From Massilia sp. Bi118 (GTDB lineage Bacteria; Pseudomonadota; Gammaproteobacteria; Burkholderiales; Burkholderiaceae_D), in the NCBI RefSeq assembly GCF_918697865.1, contig NZ_CAKKMV010000005.1, forward strand, positions 186,001-250,000: a DNA stretch of 64,000 nucleotides, read 5' to 3'. The notes beneath the pieces were generated by a model, which saw nothing but the letters and a program-made list of their open reading frames with translations, had not been told where the DNA came from and ran no database searches. Position 1 is the stretch's first letter; every line of letters begins with the position of its first letter. The position numbers were made by a program, and so were the translations under genes. Below, one piece after another: positions 42,195 through 50,645 of the stretch.

Positions 42195-42944
42195 TCAGCC
42201 GTAGCGCTTTTGGCAGCGCTCGCACCAGAAGCTGCGGCGGTTGGACTTGCCGAGATTGGCCTTGTGGAAGGGGATATGGCAGCGCGGGCAGATCTTCTTG
42301 GCGTGCGCCAGCCAGTGCTGCTTGAGGGTCCATTCCTTTTTCCAGGCCAGGAAGTCGAAGCTGTACGCGCGCGCCTGTTCGACCAGGGCGCGCAGCTTGG
42401 CGGGCGGCAGGGCGCCGACCGTGGACAGCGGGTGCAGGCGGATGCGGAACAGCACCTCGTTCTTGATGATGTTGCCGACCCCGGAAAAGATGTCCTGGTC
42501 GAGCAGGGCGTCGCAGACCAGCATGTCCGCGTTTTTCTTTGATTCTGCGCGCAGCTTCTTTCTGGCCTTTGCAGGGTTCCAGATGTCGGACATGACGTCC
42601 GCTTCCCAGTCGTAGAGGGCGTCGAGCTCGCAGTCGACCTCCTTCACCGAACAGGCATAGAAATTCAGGAAGCTGCCGTCGGCAAAATGCAGCGACAGGC
42701 GCGGCGGCTTGTCGCGCTCTTCGTCGATGCGGTAGGTGCCGAACAGCAGCATGTGGATGCGCACCGCCATGGTCGGCATCTGGATGAAGAACTGCTTGCC
42801 CCAGGTGCGCAGCGCCACCACCGGCTGGCCGATCAGGCGCGAGGTATCGATGGCCCAGGTATTGCCCTCGGCGCGCACGATGGTCTGGCCGACGAAGCGG
42901 GCAGTCTGTTCCTTCAGAATATAGAGCGATGGTCCTTCCGGCAC
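42195..42944 (-). CDS. nei: Fpg/Nei-family DNA glycosylase, likely endonuclease VIII
   Basis: A base-excision-repair glycosylase/AP lyase for oxidised bases, 249 residues. The catalytic N-terminus PEGPSLYILKEQ follows the initiator, so Pro2 and Glu3 are in place. This fixes the start at a GTG (42944), which has GGGAG upstream at good spacing; the in-frame ATG at 43001 would bury the catalytic proline and is wrong. The C-terminal zinc finger is present (CPRC, then CERCQKRYG), as is the helix-two-turn-helix region DQDIFSGVGNIIKNEVLFR. Nei rather than Fpg is suggested by the PEGPSLY form and by GNIIKNEVLF. Fpg-like specificity is possible. Confidence 0.88.
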   Translation of the reverse strand: MPEGPSLYILKEQTARFVGQTIVRAEGNTWAIDTSRLIGQPVVALRTWGKQFFIQMPTMAVRIHMLLFGTYRIDEERDKPPRLSLHFADGSFLNFYACSVKEVDCELDALYDWEADVMSDIWNPAKARKKLRAESKKNADMLVCDALLDQDIFSGVGNIIKNEVLFRIRLHPLSTVGALPPAKLRALVEQARAYSFDFLAWKKEWTLKQHWLAHAKKICPRCHIPFHKANLGKSNRRSFWCERCQKRYG

Positions 42945-43103
42945 GGCGGTCTCCCTTCGCTGCCATTCTCCGGCGGAAGAGCCTGCGGCCGATGTGCGCA
43001 CACTAACAATCCATTACAAAGTGATGATGGAAACTGACGGACACAGGCGCTATATGAAGCGTATATTCATGGATAGAATATAAAACCACGAGAGGATAAG
43101 ACG

Positions 43104-43604
43104 ATGAAATCGCTGATGCAGAAGATGGTCCTGGCAGGCATGTTCGCGCTGGCGGCGGGCAGCGCCGGCGCCGCCACCACGGTGACCTACGTACAGCCCG
43201 ACAAATTCATAGACCTGCCCTTCGTGCCCTGGGACCGCGAGGAAACCCTGAAGCAACTGACCGAGCACTTCACGAAGCTGGGCGACAGCCTGCCGCCGGG
43301 CCAGGACCTGCGCATCGAGGTCACCGACATCGACCTGGCCGGGCGCCTGATCCCGAACGCACGGGCGGGCCGCGACCTGCGCGTCCTGAGCGGACGGGCG
43401 GACTGGCCGCGCATCGAGCTGCGCTATGCCGTCGAACAGAATGGCCAGGTGCTGAAAAGGGGCGAGGCGCGCCTGAGCGACATGAGCTATCTCGATCACA
43501 CCAACCGCTACTTCGACGGCGAAGCGCTGCGCTATGAAAAGCAGATGATCGATGAGTGGTTCGAGAAGACCATCGGGCCGCTGCCGCGCAACATCCGCCG
43601 CTAA
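43104..43604 (+). CDS. Exported DUF3016 protein, tandem copy 1
   Basis: A 166-residue periplasmic protein with a signal peptide (about residues 1-23, ending SAGAA). A single DUF3016 domain carries DRLRI-type PPGQDLRIEVTDIDLAG and the ending LRYEKQMIDEWFEK. It is the first of three homologous genes. The ribosome-binding region GAGAGGATAA is shared with copy 3, and GCGTATATT occurs upstream of both copies. Copy 2 follows 10 bases downstream. Function unknown. Confidence 0.87.
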   Translation: MKSLMQKMVLAGMFALAAGSAGAATTVTYVQPDKFIDLPFVPWDREETLKQLTEHFTKLGDSLPPGQDLRIEVTDIDLAGRLIPNARAGRDLRVLSGRADWPRIELRYAVEQNGQVLKRGEARLSDMSYLDHTNRYFDGEALRYEKQMIDEWFEKTIGPLPRNIRR

Positions 43605-43614
43605 GAGGAAGAAT

Positions 43615-44115
43615 ATGAAAGCGATTCTGCAACAGCTGGCGCTGGCAGGGGTGTTCGCCCTGGCGGCCGGCAGCGCCGCCGCGGCCGTGACGGTCACTTA
43701 CACGGCGCCGGACAAGTATGCCGACGTGCCGCGCGACAGCGGCGAGCGCGACAACCTGATGAACGACCTGACCGACCACTTCACCTGGCTGGGCACGGCG
43801 CTGCCGCCGGGCCAGGACCTGCGCATCGAGGTGCTCGACATCGACCTGGCCGGCCGCGAGGAGCCGAGCGCCCGCGCCGTGCGCGACGTGCGCGTGATGC
43901 GCGGCGGCGCCGACTGGCCGCGCATGCGCCTGCGCTACGCGGTGGAGGCGAACGGCCAGGTGCTCAAAAGCGGCGAAGCCCAGCTTTCGGACATGGACTA
44001 CATGGCCAAGGTAAGCCGCTATTCCGAAGACCAGCCGCAGCGCTATGAAAAGCAGATGATCGACCGGTGGTTCGAAAAGAACATCGCTCCGCTGCCGAGG
44101 GGCGATCGCCGCTGA
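43615..44115 (+). CDS. Exported DUF3016 protein, tandem copy 2
   Basis: A 166-residue paralogue of copy 1 with the same signal peptide style (ALAAGSAAAAV) and motifs PPGQDLRIEVLDIDLAG and QRYEKQMIDRWFEK. AGAGGAAG lies 5 bases before ATG 43615, which I prefer to an upstream in-frame ATG overlapping copy 1. It is co-transcribed with copy 1 and followed by a strong terminator. Confidence 0.87.
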   Translation: MKAILQQLALAGVFALAAGSAAAAVTVTYTAPDKYADVPRDSGERDNLMNDLTDHFTWLGTALPPGQDLRIEVLDIDLAGREEPSARAVRDVRVMRGGADWPRMRLRYAVEANGQVLKSGEAQLSDMDYMAKVSRYSEDQPQRYEKQMIDRWFEKNIAPLPRGDRR

Positions 44116-44142
44116 AGACCCTGCATCGCTGCACCGATCCCG

Positions 44143-44170
44143 CGCCGGCTTCTCTGCCGGCGTTTTTGTT
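44143..44170 (+). terminator. Rho-independent terminator after DUF3016 copy 2
   Basis: Arms CGCCGGC (44143-44149) and GCCGGCG (44156-44162) with loop TTCTCT, followed directly by TTTTTGTT. It separates copies 1-2 from copy 3, so copy 3 needs its own promoter. Confidence 0.88.
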
Positions 44171-44253
44171 TAAGCACCAACATTTCGATACATACGGGCG
44201 CGCTGACCGGCGTATATTGAACAGGGCAGTCAACTTCGAGAGAGGATAACAAG

Positions 44254-44757
44254 ATGAGATCCATGATGCATAAAGCAGCATTGGCAGCCTTGTTTGGACT
44301 GGCTGCCGGCAGCGCCGGCGCCGCCGTGACCGTGAATTACGTGGCGCTGGAACAGTATCCCGACCTGCCGCGCCTGGAGGCGGACCGCGAGGACCTGCTG
44401 AAGGACCTGAGCCGGCATTTCGTGAAGCTGGGCCACAAGCTGGCGCCGGGACAGGACCTGCGCATCGAGGTGCTCGACCTCGACCTGGCCGGGCACCTGA
44501 TCCCTGGCGTCCTTCGGGGCAAAGACGCGCGCATCCTCGGCAACCTTGCTTCCGATGGGCCGAGCGTGACGATGCGCTATTCCCTGCAGCAGGACAATCA
44601 GGTGGTCTACAGCGGCGTCGTCACACTGCTGGATCCGCACTACCTGCAGCACCGGCCGCGCTACTGGGACAATGTGCCGCTGCGCTATGAAAAGACAATG
44701 ATCGACGACTGGTTCGAGCGCAGCTTCCCGCAGCCGTCGCTCCAGGCCAGCCGCTGA
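44254..44757 (+). CDS. Exported DUF3016 protein, tandem copy 3
   Basis: A 167-residue paralogue, more diverged than copies 1 and 2, with signal peptide (ending GSAGAAV) and motifs APGQDLRIEVLDLDLAG and LRYEKTMIDDWFER. It lies beyond a terminator. Its upstream region repeats the GCGTATATT and GAGAGGATAA blocks seen before copy 1, so the promoter region was duplicated together with the gene. It is convergent with the next gene. Confidence 0.87.
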   Translation: MRSMMHKAALAALFGLAAGSAGAAVTVNYVALEQYPDLPRLEADREDLLKDLSRHFVKLGHKLAPGQDLRIEVLDLDLAGHLIPGVLRGKDARILGNLASDGPSVTMRYSLQQDNQVVYSGVVTLLDPHYLQHRPRYWDNVPLRYEKTMIDDWFERSFPQPSLQASR

Positions 44758-44763
44758 AGGGAA

Positions 44764-45843
44764 TTACTGCCTGGTCAGCGGATCCTTGACCGTGTAGTCG
44801 GACGGCACTGTGAACAGGCTGGCCGCCGGTTCCTCGCGTTTCAGATTGTCCAGGCGCAGCACGGTGTCGCCGCTGCGCGGGTCGCTGTGCCTGGTATAGA
44901 CGGTGACCTGCAGGTCCGGCGCATACCAGGTCTCGTCCGCGACCACGATGGGGTTGCGGTTGCCGATCTCGCCGGCCGGGATCTCGTAGCTGCGCAGTTT
45001 GCCTTCCGCCTTGACGCCGTTGAAGTCGCGGCTGCCGAGATCCTTGGTGGTGGCGTTCTTCGCCCATTTCATGTCGCCGAAGGCGCCGGCGGTGAGCGGC
45101 GCCAGGCGCACCTGCACGTCGCGCAGGGCCGCGCTGTTTTCTTCCAGCGCCTTCGATACCTGGACGCGCACGTTTTCGCGGATGTGCTCGCGGGTTTCGG
45201 CATTGACGCGGGCGACGCGCCTGACGATGATCTCTTCGCTGCCGTCCTCGAGCTTGCGGCGTTCGACGCTCGGCAGGGTGCCGTCCTTGCGCATCCGTTC
45301 GATCTGGGCGCGCGCCGCCTCGCCGGCCTTGCGCGCTTCTTCGCTTGCCTTGCGGCCTGCCTCGGCCGCCTTGCGGGCCGTTTCGGCCACGGCGCGGCGG
45401 GCTTCCGGGCTCAGTCCCATCTTCATCGCGGTATGGTCTTTCGGGTTCAGGATCCAGGAACTGCCGGCCGGATCCTCGATCTTGATGACCTTCAGCTCGC
45501 CCTTGCCGTCGCGGATTTCCTGGCGAGTGCGGCCGGCGCTGTCGCGGTAGAACATGGTCGTGTGCTGCTCGACGATCTGGTTGCCGTCCGACAGATTCTG
45601 CTGGCGTTCCGACACCATTTGCGCGCTGTACGGGGCGTTCTTGATCGAGCGCTCATGCGGTCCGCGGAAGAGGGTGAACGTGGCCGGGCCGACCGCGCTG
45701 AAGCTGTCGCCGACGCGCACGAACTTGTCGGCCTGGACCTTGAAGGTCGCGGCGCGCGGATCGTCGGTGGGGCCTTCCTCGGCCAGGGCAGGGAAGGCCA
45801 GGCTGGCCAGCAGTGCGGCAATCATCAGTTGGTTGGTCTTCAT
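44764..45843 (-). CDS. Exported protein of the ECF sigma operon
   Basis: A 359-residue periplasmic protein with a signal peptide (about residues 1-21, ending ALA). An N-terminal beta-rich part (about 25-145) is followed by an Ala/Glu/Arg-rich helix (about 145-185, AETARKAAEAGRKASEEARK) and a C-terminal domain with WYAPDLQVTVYTRHSDPRSGDTVLRL. It starts 12 bases after the anti-sigma gene and is thus third in a sigma / anti-sigma / exported-protein operon. AGAGGA precedes the ATG. It may be the stress-sensing or effector protein of the system. The family is not recognised. Confidence 0.75.
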   Translation of the reverse strand: MKTNQLMIAALLASLAFPALAEEGPTDDPRAATFKVQADKFVRVGDSFSAVGPATFTLFRGPHERSIKNAPYSAQMVSERQQNLSDGNQIVEQHTTMFYRDSAGRTRQEIRDGKGELKVIKIEDPAGSSWILNPKDHTAMKMGLSPEARRAVAETARKAAEAGRKASEEARKAGEAARAQIERMRKDGTLPSVERRKLEDGSEEIIVRRVARVNAETREHIRENVRVQVSKALEENSAALRDVQVRLAPLTAGAFGDMKWAKNATTKDLGSRDFNGVKAEGKLRSYEIPAGEIGNRNPIVVADETWYAPDLQVTVYTRHSDPRSGDTVLRLDNLKREEPAASLFTVPSDYTVKDPLTRQ

Positions 45844-45855
45844 GGCATCCTCTGT

Positions 45856-46350
45856 TTAATTGATGGAAGTCAGTCGCACGGCCAGCGGCTGGCCGTCGGC
45901 GCCGAGCAGCATCTCGGCCTTGACGGTATCGCCGGCGTTTTCCGGCGTGAGGGGGATCCCCAGCGACGCAAGGCTGCTGCGGGATACTTCGGTTTCGACC
46001 ACGCGCGGCGCCGGTTCGCTTTCGATGCGCTCGGGCGATTCGAGGGCGATGAACAGGCCGCCGCCACCGTCGCGCGACACCAGGGCGCGGCTGCCGGCGT
46101 CCGGATCGGCGATCAGACGCGGGTTATGCAGCACCAGGCCGAATACGGTGAGGGCCGTGACCGCCGTCGAGAGGCCGCCGGCCAGGGCCCAGCGCTTGAG
46201 TGCCAGCGTCCGGTACCAGCGCTTCTTTTGCGGAAACTGGCGGGCAAAAGCCTGCAGCAGCTCTTTCTCGACGCCGCGCGGGGCGTCCAGCTTCGCCATC
46301 TCGGCGCGCAGGGCGTCGAACAGCGGGTCGGTCGGGTCTCGGTTGTCCAT
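45856..46350 (-). CDS. Putative anti-sigma factor (single membrane span)
   Basis: A 164-residue protein with a short cytoplasmic N-terminal part (FDALRAEMAKLDAPRGVEKELLQAF), one membrane helix (about residues 57-78) and a periplasmic C-terminal domain. It immediately follows an ECF sigma gene, the standard place for its regulator. The zinc-binding HxxxCxxC motif of ZAS-type anti-sigma factors is absent. I use ATG 46350, with AGAAGGA 8 bases upstream; ATG 46368, which overlaps the sigma stop as ATGA, is a fair alternative. Assignment rests on context and topology. Confidence 0.7.
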   Translation of the reverse strand: MDNRDPTDPLFDALRAEMAKLDAPRGVEKELLQAFARQFPQKKRWYRTLALKRWALAGGLSTAVTALTVFGLVLHNPRLIADPDAGSRALVSRDGGGGLFIALESPERIESEPAPRVVETEVSRSSLASLGIPLTPENAGDTVKAEMLLGADGQPLAVRLTSIN

Positions 46351-46364
46351 GGTGCGGATCCTTC

Positions 46365-46973
46365 TCATGCTTGCGCCAGGTCGGGCGCGGTGCGCCATCC
46401 GGCCAGGCGCCTGGCCAGGGCTGCGCGGCCGCGCGACAGGCGCGAGCGCACGGTGCCGATGTCGACCTGGCAGATGCCGGCGATCTCGGCGTAGGAAAGT
46501 TCGTGCATTTCGTACAGGATGACGACGTCGCGGTAATGCGGCGCCAGGTGGGCCAGGGCGCGCCGCACCTGCTCGGCGGCCTCGTTGTCCAGCACGCGCG
46601 CCAGCGGGCCGCCGTCATCCATTGGCAGATCCAGTTCGGCATCGTCGTCGCCGTCCTGCGCGGCCTCGATCGCGGGCAGGGCCACGTGGCGCTGGCGGCC
46701 TTCCTCCAGCTTCAGGATCAGGTTGCGCGCCACGCCGAACAGGAAGGCCTGCAGCGGGCCGCGCAGCGGATCGAAGCGGAAGCGTTCGGTCAGCAGGCCC
46801 ATGAAGGCTTCCTGCACCACGTCGGCGGCGGTGGCGTCCGAGCCGCAGCGCAAGAGCGCAAAACGGTACAGCGGACCCTGGTGGCGCCGGTAGAGCGCCG
46901 AGAAGGCGTCCGCAGCGCCGCCGCGCATGGCGCGCAGCAGGTCGGTGTCGTTGGTAGTGGCGGTCGTGTTCAT
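46365..46973 (-). CDS. ECF RNA polymerase sigma factor
   Basis: A 202-residue ECF sigma-70 factor. Region 2 (about residues 20-90) has FSALYRRHQGPLYRFALLRCG and ADVVQEAFMGLL; region 4 (about 130-190) has LAPHYRDVVILYEMHELSYAEIAGICQVDIGTVRSRLSRGRAAL. It is followed by the putative anti-sigma gene and an exported-protein gene. Upstream, on this strand, GGAACT occurs as part of an inverted repeat, resembling an ECF -35 box, which fits autoregulation. Confidence 0.92.
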   Translation of the reverse strand: MNTTATTNDTDLLRAMRGGAADAFSALYRRHQGPLYRFALLRCGSDATAADVVQEAFMGLLTERFRFDPLRGPLQAFLFGVARNLILKLEEGRQRHVALPAIEAAQDGDDDAELDLPMDDGGPLARVLDNEAAEQVRRALAHLAPHYRDVVILYEMHELSYAEIAGICQVDIGTVRSRLSRGRAALARRLAGWRTAPDLAQA

Positions 46974-47003
46974 GGGTATCGGTATTTACCCATATTCCGC
47001 CCA

Positions 47004-47020
47004 GGAACTAAAAAAGTTCC
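47004..47020. promoter_or_regulatory. GGAACT/AGTTCC inverted repeat before the ECF sigma gene
   Basis: Arms GGAACT (47004-47009) and AGTTCC (47015-47020) with an A-run between, 31 bases upstream of the sigma gene start. ECF promoters typically have a GGAAC -35 element, so the minus-strand copy may be the self-activated promoter. The -10 is not obvious. Confidence 0.4.
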
Positions 47021-47038
47021 AGCTATTTTTGAATCTTT

Positions 47039-47482
47039 TTAATCGATCCAGTTCACGCGGTCGAATTTATTGCGGAAGTCTTCAGACATGGCCACGACCT
47101 GACTGGTCTTGTAATTGAAGAAGACGAAGCCCTGCTTGGCCATGGCCACCAGTTTCTTGTCCTTCGGGCGGCTGATGCGGAAGATGATGTCGCCGCCGTA
47201 CTTGTTGAAGTCCATGACGCCGACTTCGAACAGCAGCTGGTCGCGCGCATGCGCTTCGGCGCGGTAGGTGGTGGCCAGGTCGGTGACGATGATGCCGGTG
47301 CCGTCGCGCTCGGTTTCGGGGACGCCGAACTCGAACAGGAAGCGGGCGCGCGCCTCGGAGATCATCGAGATCATCGAATCGTTGCCGAGGTGGTTGGCGG
47401 CATTGATGTCGGTGACGCGCACCGTCAGCAGGCTCGTGTAGTAGTACTGGTCTTCGGGAAAATCTAAATGTAAGCGTGCCAT
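47039..47482 (-). CDS. Hotdog-fold acyl-CoA thioesterase
   Basis: A 147-residue thioesterase of the 4HBT group: an early strand TSLLTVRVTDINAANHLGNDSMISMISEARARFLFEFGV contains the conserved Asp/His/Asn and Glu region, and later TTYRAEAHARDQLLFEVGVMDF and ISRPKDKKLVAMAKQGFVFFNY. It hydrolyses acyl-CoA thioesters in the cytoplasm; chain specificity is unknown. No clear ribosome-binding site precedes the ATG. Confidence 0.85.
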   Translation of the reverse strand: MARLHLDFPEDQYYYTSLLTVRVTDINAANHLGNDSMISMISEARARFLFEFGVPETERDGTGIIVTDLATTYRAEAHARDQLLFEVGVMDFNKYGGDIIFRISRPKDKKLVAMAKQGFVFFNYKTSQVVAMSEDFRNKFDRVNWID

Positions 47483-47499
47483 GCGATAAAAATAAAGTC

Positions 47500-48858
47500 T
47501 CAGTCTTGGCGGGTCAGGCGGTAGATCAAAAGTGCTGCACGGATCGCGCTGCGCTCGATGGATGCCACTTCCAGGCTTTCGTTCGGCGAATGCGCGCCGC
47601 CGCCGCTGGCGCCCAGGCCGTCGAGGCTGTCGATGAAGGGCGCGACGAACTGGATGTCGCCGGCGCCGCGCGACTCTGGCGGCACCGCGCCGATCGGTCC
47701 CAGGCCGGCGTCCTGGCTGGCGCGCGAATATTGTTCCAGCACCTTCAGGTTGCCGGGCGTGACCGCCATCGGCGGGTAGGAATCCCGGAAAGCGATGCTG
47801 GCGCTGGCGCCGGGCAGGCTCTGGCTGACGATCTCGCGCATGCGCGCCTGGGCGCGGTCGCGCTGGGCGTAGTCCAGGTAGCGCAGGTCGCCTTTCACGG
47901 TGACGGTGTTCGCGATGACGTTGGTCTTGCCGAAGGCGGTGCCGCGCGAGTGTTCGTCGTCGAAGGAGACTTCGGTGCCGCCCAGGATCACGCCAGGGTT
48001 GAAGGTCAGCCCCGGTTCCACCACCTGCTGGCGGAAGGCGTCGAGAATGCGCGCCGCCTCGTAGACGGCGCCATAGCCGCCCGGGCCGAACACGCCCATC
48101 GAGTGCGCTTGGCGTCCCTTGACTTCCAGCTCGAAGAAGGCGGTCGAGCGGCGGCCCACGGTGGCGGCCGCCATGCCGTCCTTGTTGGTGATGCTGCCTT
48201 CGAAGCTGAGGGCGACGTCGCTGCGCTTGGCCAGCTGGACCATGTCGCCGCGCGAGATGGTTTTCGGATTGCCGGCTTCTTCCTCGTCGCCGGTGAGCAT
48301 GACGGCGATGCGCCTGCCCTCGAGCGCGCCCACCCGCTTCAGCGCGCGCAGGGCTTCGACGATGACGACGTCGCCGCCCTTCATGTCGGATACGCCCTGG
48401 CCCTTGATGCGGCGGACGCTGCCGTCGGCTTCAGGCTGCGGTTCCCAGGCCGGGGTCGTATTGCCCGGCTCGAAGACGGTGTCGAGGTGGCCGAGCAGCA
48501 TCAGCCGTTTTCCGCGGCTGTCGCGATTCGCGGGGAGCTCGGCCAGCAGGTGGCCGGCGCGCTGCATCTCGGGCGGTAGATCGATCCAGCGGGTCTTGAA
48601 GCCGAGCTCGTCGAACTGGTCGCGGAACAGCTTGCCGACGGCGCGCACGCCCGCGTGGTTCATCGTGCCGCTGTTGATGAGGACGCTTTGCCGGAGCAGC
48701 TCCAGGGCTTGCGGGGCGTGGGCGTGGATTTCGGCCACGATCTGCTGTTCCACCGGGCTCAGCTGCTGAGTCGCCGGCTGGGCGGCTTCCTGCGCCCCCG
48801 CCAGCTGCACCGTCATGGCCGCCGCCAGCGCCAGCATTGTCTTTACGCTCCCGCGCAT
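47500..48858 (-). CDS. Exported M20-family metallopeptidase (glutamate carboxypeptidase-like)
   Basis: A 452-residue zinc peptidase. A signal peptide (about residues 1-22, ending LAGAQ) directs it to the periplasm. The metal site is visible: GHLDTVFEP (first His and Asp), KGQGVSDMKGGDV (bridging Asp), GDEEEAGNP (general-base Glu) and the terminal His in GGGAHSPNE. A dimerisation domain (RQAHSMGVFGPGGYGAVYEAARIL) lies between. ATG 48858 has GGAAAG 6 bases upstream and places the signal peptide at the N-terminus. Confidence 0.92.
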   Translation of the reverse strand: MRGSVKTMLALAAAMTVQLAGAQEAAQPATQQLSPVEQQIVAEIHAHAPQALELLRQSVLINSGTMNHAGVRAVGKLFRDQFDELGFKTRWIDLPPEMQRAGHLLAELPANRDSRGKRLMLLGHLDTVFEPGNTTPAWEPQPEADGSVRRIKGQGVSDMKGGDVVIVEALRALKRVGALEGRRIAVMLTGDEEEAGNPKTISRGDMVQLAKRSDVALSFEGSITNKDGMAAATVGRRSTAFFELEVKGRQAHSMGVFGPGGYGAVYEAARILDAFRQQVVEPGLTFNPGVILGGTEVSFDDEHSRGTAFGKTNVIANTVTVKGDLRYLDYAQRDRAQARMREIVSQSLPGASASIAFRDSYPPMAVTPGNLKVLEQYSRASQDAGLGPIGAVPPESRGAGDIQFVAPFIDSLDGLGASGGGAHSPNESLEVASIERSAIRAALLIYRLTRQD

Positions 48859-48931
48859 CGGATCTTTCCAGAAATAAGGATGCTCAACTGTACACCGATT
48901 CAGGTCGGCCGGCTGTATGGACATGGCCGAT

Positions 48932-49249
48932 TCAGCGCGGCTTGTCGGTGGGGTAGGGCGGCCGCCGGCGCATTTTCTGGACGGTGCCGGCGCGGTCCAG
49001 CAGCAGCACCAGCTCGGTGTGGCGGCCGCCGCCGGCATCGGCTTCGTACAGCCAGACCTCCATGCCGCTGTCGAAGCCGACTGCCTTGGTAGGGCCGAAG
49101 GCGGCCAGCAGTTCGGCGCGGGTGGTGCGGCCGGGCACGACCAGCTGGGCAAAGCGATCCTCGGCGACGATCTTGCCGGGTTCGTTCGAGCCGGTGGCGC
49201 AGCCCGCCAGCGCGAGCGCCATGGCGGATAGGGCGAGCAGGCGCCTCAT
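48932..49249 (-). CDS. Small SmpA/BamE-like lipoprotein
   Basis: A 105-residue lipoprotein; the lipobox LAGCA puts the lipidated Cys at about residue 17. The mature domain (FAQLVVPGRTTRAELLAAFGPTKAVGFDSGMEVWLYEADAGG) follows the pattern of SmpA/OmlA-like domains, small outer-membrane-associated folds. Its start overlaps the stop of the exported-protein gene upstream by 4 bases, so the two are coupled. Confidence 0.8.
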   Translation of the reverse strand: MRRLLALSAMALALAGCATGSNEPGKIVAEDRFAQLVVPGRTTRAELLAAFGPTKAVGFDSGMEVWLYEADAGGGRHTELVLLLDRAGTVQKMRRRPPYPTDKPR

Positions 49250-50076
49250 GGCTTCACCTCCGCCGAAGGCTCATCCATGTACTCGAAGCTGACCAGGGTA
49301 TCGTCCGGCCAGCTGCGGTCCCAGATCGGCGCGTAATAGGTGCGGTCGAGCAGGACCTGGCAATCGCAGAAGGGCAGCATCTCGCGGGTCTGCTCGCCGC
49401 CGGCGTAGAGCATGCGGAAGGGCAGGATCTCGCTGCGCTCGCCGGCGCGCAGGATCACCGAAAAGACAGGGCGCTCCGTAAAGAACAGGAAATTGCCGTC
49501 CGGGCTGTTGCAGACCTGTTCCGGCGTCGTGAGGGCGTTCGAGATCCAGCCGAACAGCGGCGAACTGTTCGACACCAGGCCTGCCTCCATGCCGACCAGG
49601 CATTCCAGCCGCAAGTCGCCAAGGCGCCGCGTACCGGGAGGCAAGCCGGGCGTGATGACCTGGGCGCGCCAGGTCATGCTGGTGGTCTTGCGGTTGGCGA
49701 TCACGGCGGCGTCTTCGCGCAGGGCCTGCTCGTTGCGGGGCAGGGTGAAGGTGTTGTCGTCCGCCACAGCAATCGGCAGGGCGATGTGGTCGCCGAGCGC
49801 GCGCAGCGTGATGCCGTGCATGTTCACGCCGGGCGTGCGCGGCAGCAGGTGGAAGCGCAAGCTGGCCCGGGGCGCCAGCGCGTGCTCGCGCTCGAAGCGT
49901 TCCATGCCGCGGATCATCTTGCGATAGGACTTGTCGACCGGATCGCGGGTCGACGTCACCGTGACGGTTTGTGGCTTCGGTTCAGCCGAAGCCTGAGTCT
50001 GCCCCTGCTGCGCCAGGGCCATTGCTGGCCAGGCACAGCAGAGCAGGACAGGCAGGAGGCCGCGCAGCCGCCGCAT
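49246..50076 (-). CDS. Exported protein of unknown function
   Basis: A 276-residue protein with a signal peptide (about residues 1-23, ending ALAQQ). The mature part is beta-rich with regions such as RASLRFHLLPRTPGVNMHGITLRALGDHIALPI and LRLECLVGMEAGLV, and a CDCQ pair near the C-terminus. No recognised catalytic motif. It is coupled to the small lipoprotein gene by a 4-base overlap. Family not recognised. Confidence 0.75.
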   Translation of the reverse strand: MRRLRGLLPVLLCCAWPAMALAQQGQTQASAEPKPQTVTVTSTRDPVDKSYRKMIRGMERFEREHALAPRASLRFHLLPRTPGVNMHGITLRALGDHIALPIAVADDNTFTLPRNEQALREDAAVIANRKTTSMTWRAQVITPGLPPGTRRLGDLRLECLVGMEAGLVSNSSPLFGWISNALTTPEQVCNSPDGNFLFFTERPVFSVILRAGERSEILPFRMLYAGGEQTREMLPFCDCQVLLDRTYYAPIWDRSWPDDTLVSFEYMDEPSAEVKP

Positions 50077-50087
50077 CGTCGAGCGGC

Positions 50088-50645
50088 TTACCAGTGGCGG
50101 ACGCGGCCGACGTCCATGTGGACGAATTGCGAGTCCGGGTAATAGCCGACCCCGCCCGCTTTTTGCGACATCGCGATCTTGTGCAGCTTGGCAATATCCT
50201 GGCCCGGCACGCGGACGTCGATGGCCTTGCCTTCCATGTGCAGGCTGTGTTTCGCCACGCCGCTCGTGTTTTCGTGCAGCTTCGCATTCGTTTCCGGCGA
50301 ACGGTAGCCCGAAATCACGTGCAAGGTCGGATGGCTGCCGTACTGGGCGCTGATGCGGTCGAGCAGGACCAGCAGCTGCGGATCAATGGCCGAAATCTTG
50401 TTATTGCGGTGGTCGCGCAGCAACTTGTTGATGTCCTGCAGCGCTTCCGGAATGAACTGGCCTTCCGCCCAGAAAATGCTGCGCAGGCTCTCGCCGGTGT
50501 GGGTGTTATAGAGGCGCAAGATGCGCTCGTTCGGGGGCGCCGTACCCGGAACGGTGGCGGCCCTGGCGGATTTGATGACTGCCGGCGCCCCGATCACGGA
50601 AGCCAGCATGGCGGAGCTTTTGAGGAAGGAGCGTCGTTGGTTCAT
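50088..50645 (-). CDS. Tat-exported DUF882 peptidase (YcbK/MepK-like)
   Basis: A 185-residue peptidase of the M15A-like DUF882 family, whose members cut peptidoglycan cross-links. The twin-arginine signal is NQRRSFLKSSA with a hydrophobic run to about residue 29. The metal and active-site motifs are HVISGYRSPETN, KHSLHMEGKAIDVRVPG and the C-terminal FVHMDVG. GGGAAAG precedes the ATG. Length is typical. Cell-wall remodelling role by family. Confidence 0.92.
   Translation of the reverse strand: MNQRRSFLKSSAMLASVIGAPAVIKSARAATVPGTAPPNERILRLYNTHTGESLRSIFWAEGQFIPEALQDINKLLRDHRNNKISAIDPQLLVLLDRISAQYGSHPTLHVISGYRSPETNAKLHENTSGVAKHSLHMEGKAIDVRVPGQDIAKLHKIAMSQKAGGVGYYPDSQFVHMDVGRVRHW

Noticed and set aside
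42945..43001. ATG start for the Fpg/Nei glycosylase
   Set aside because: Catalysis needs Pro directly after the initiator, so only the GTG at 42944 gives an active enzyme.
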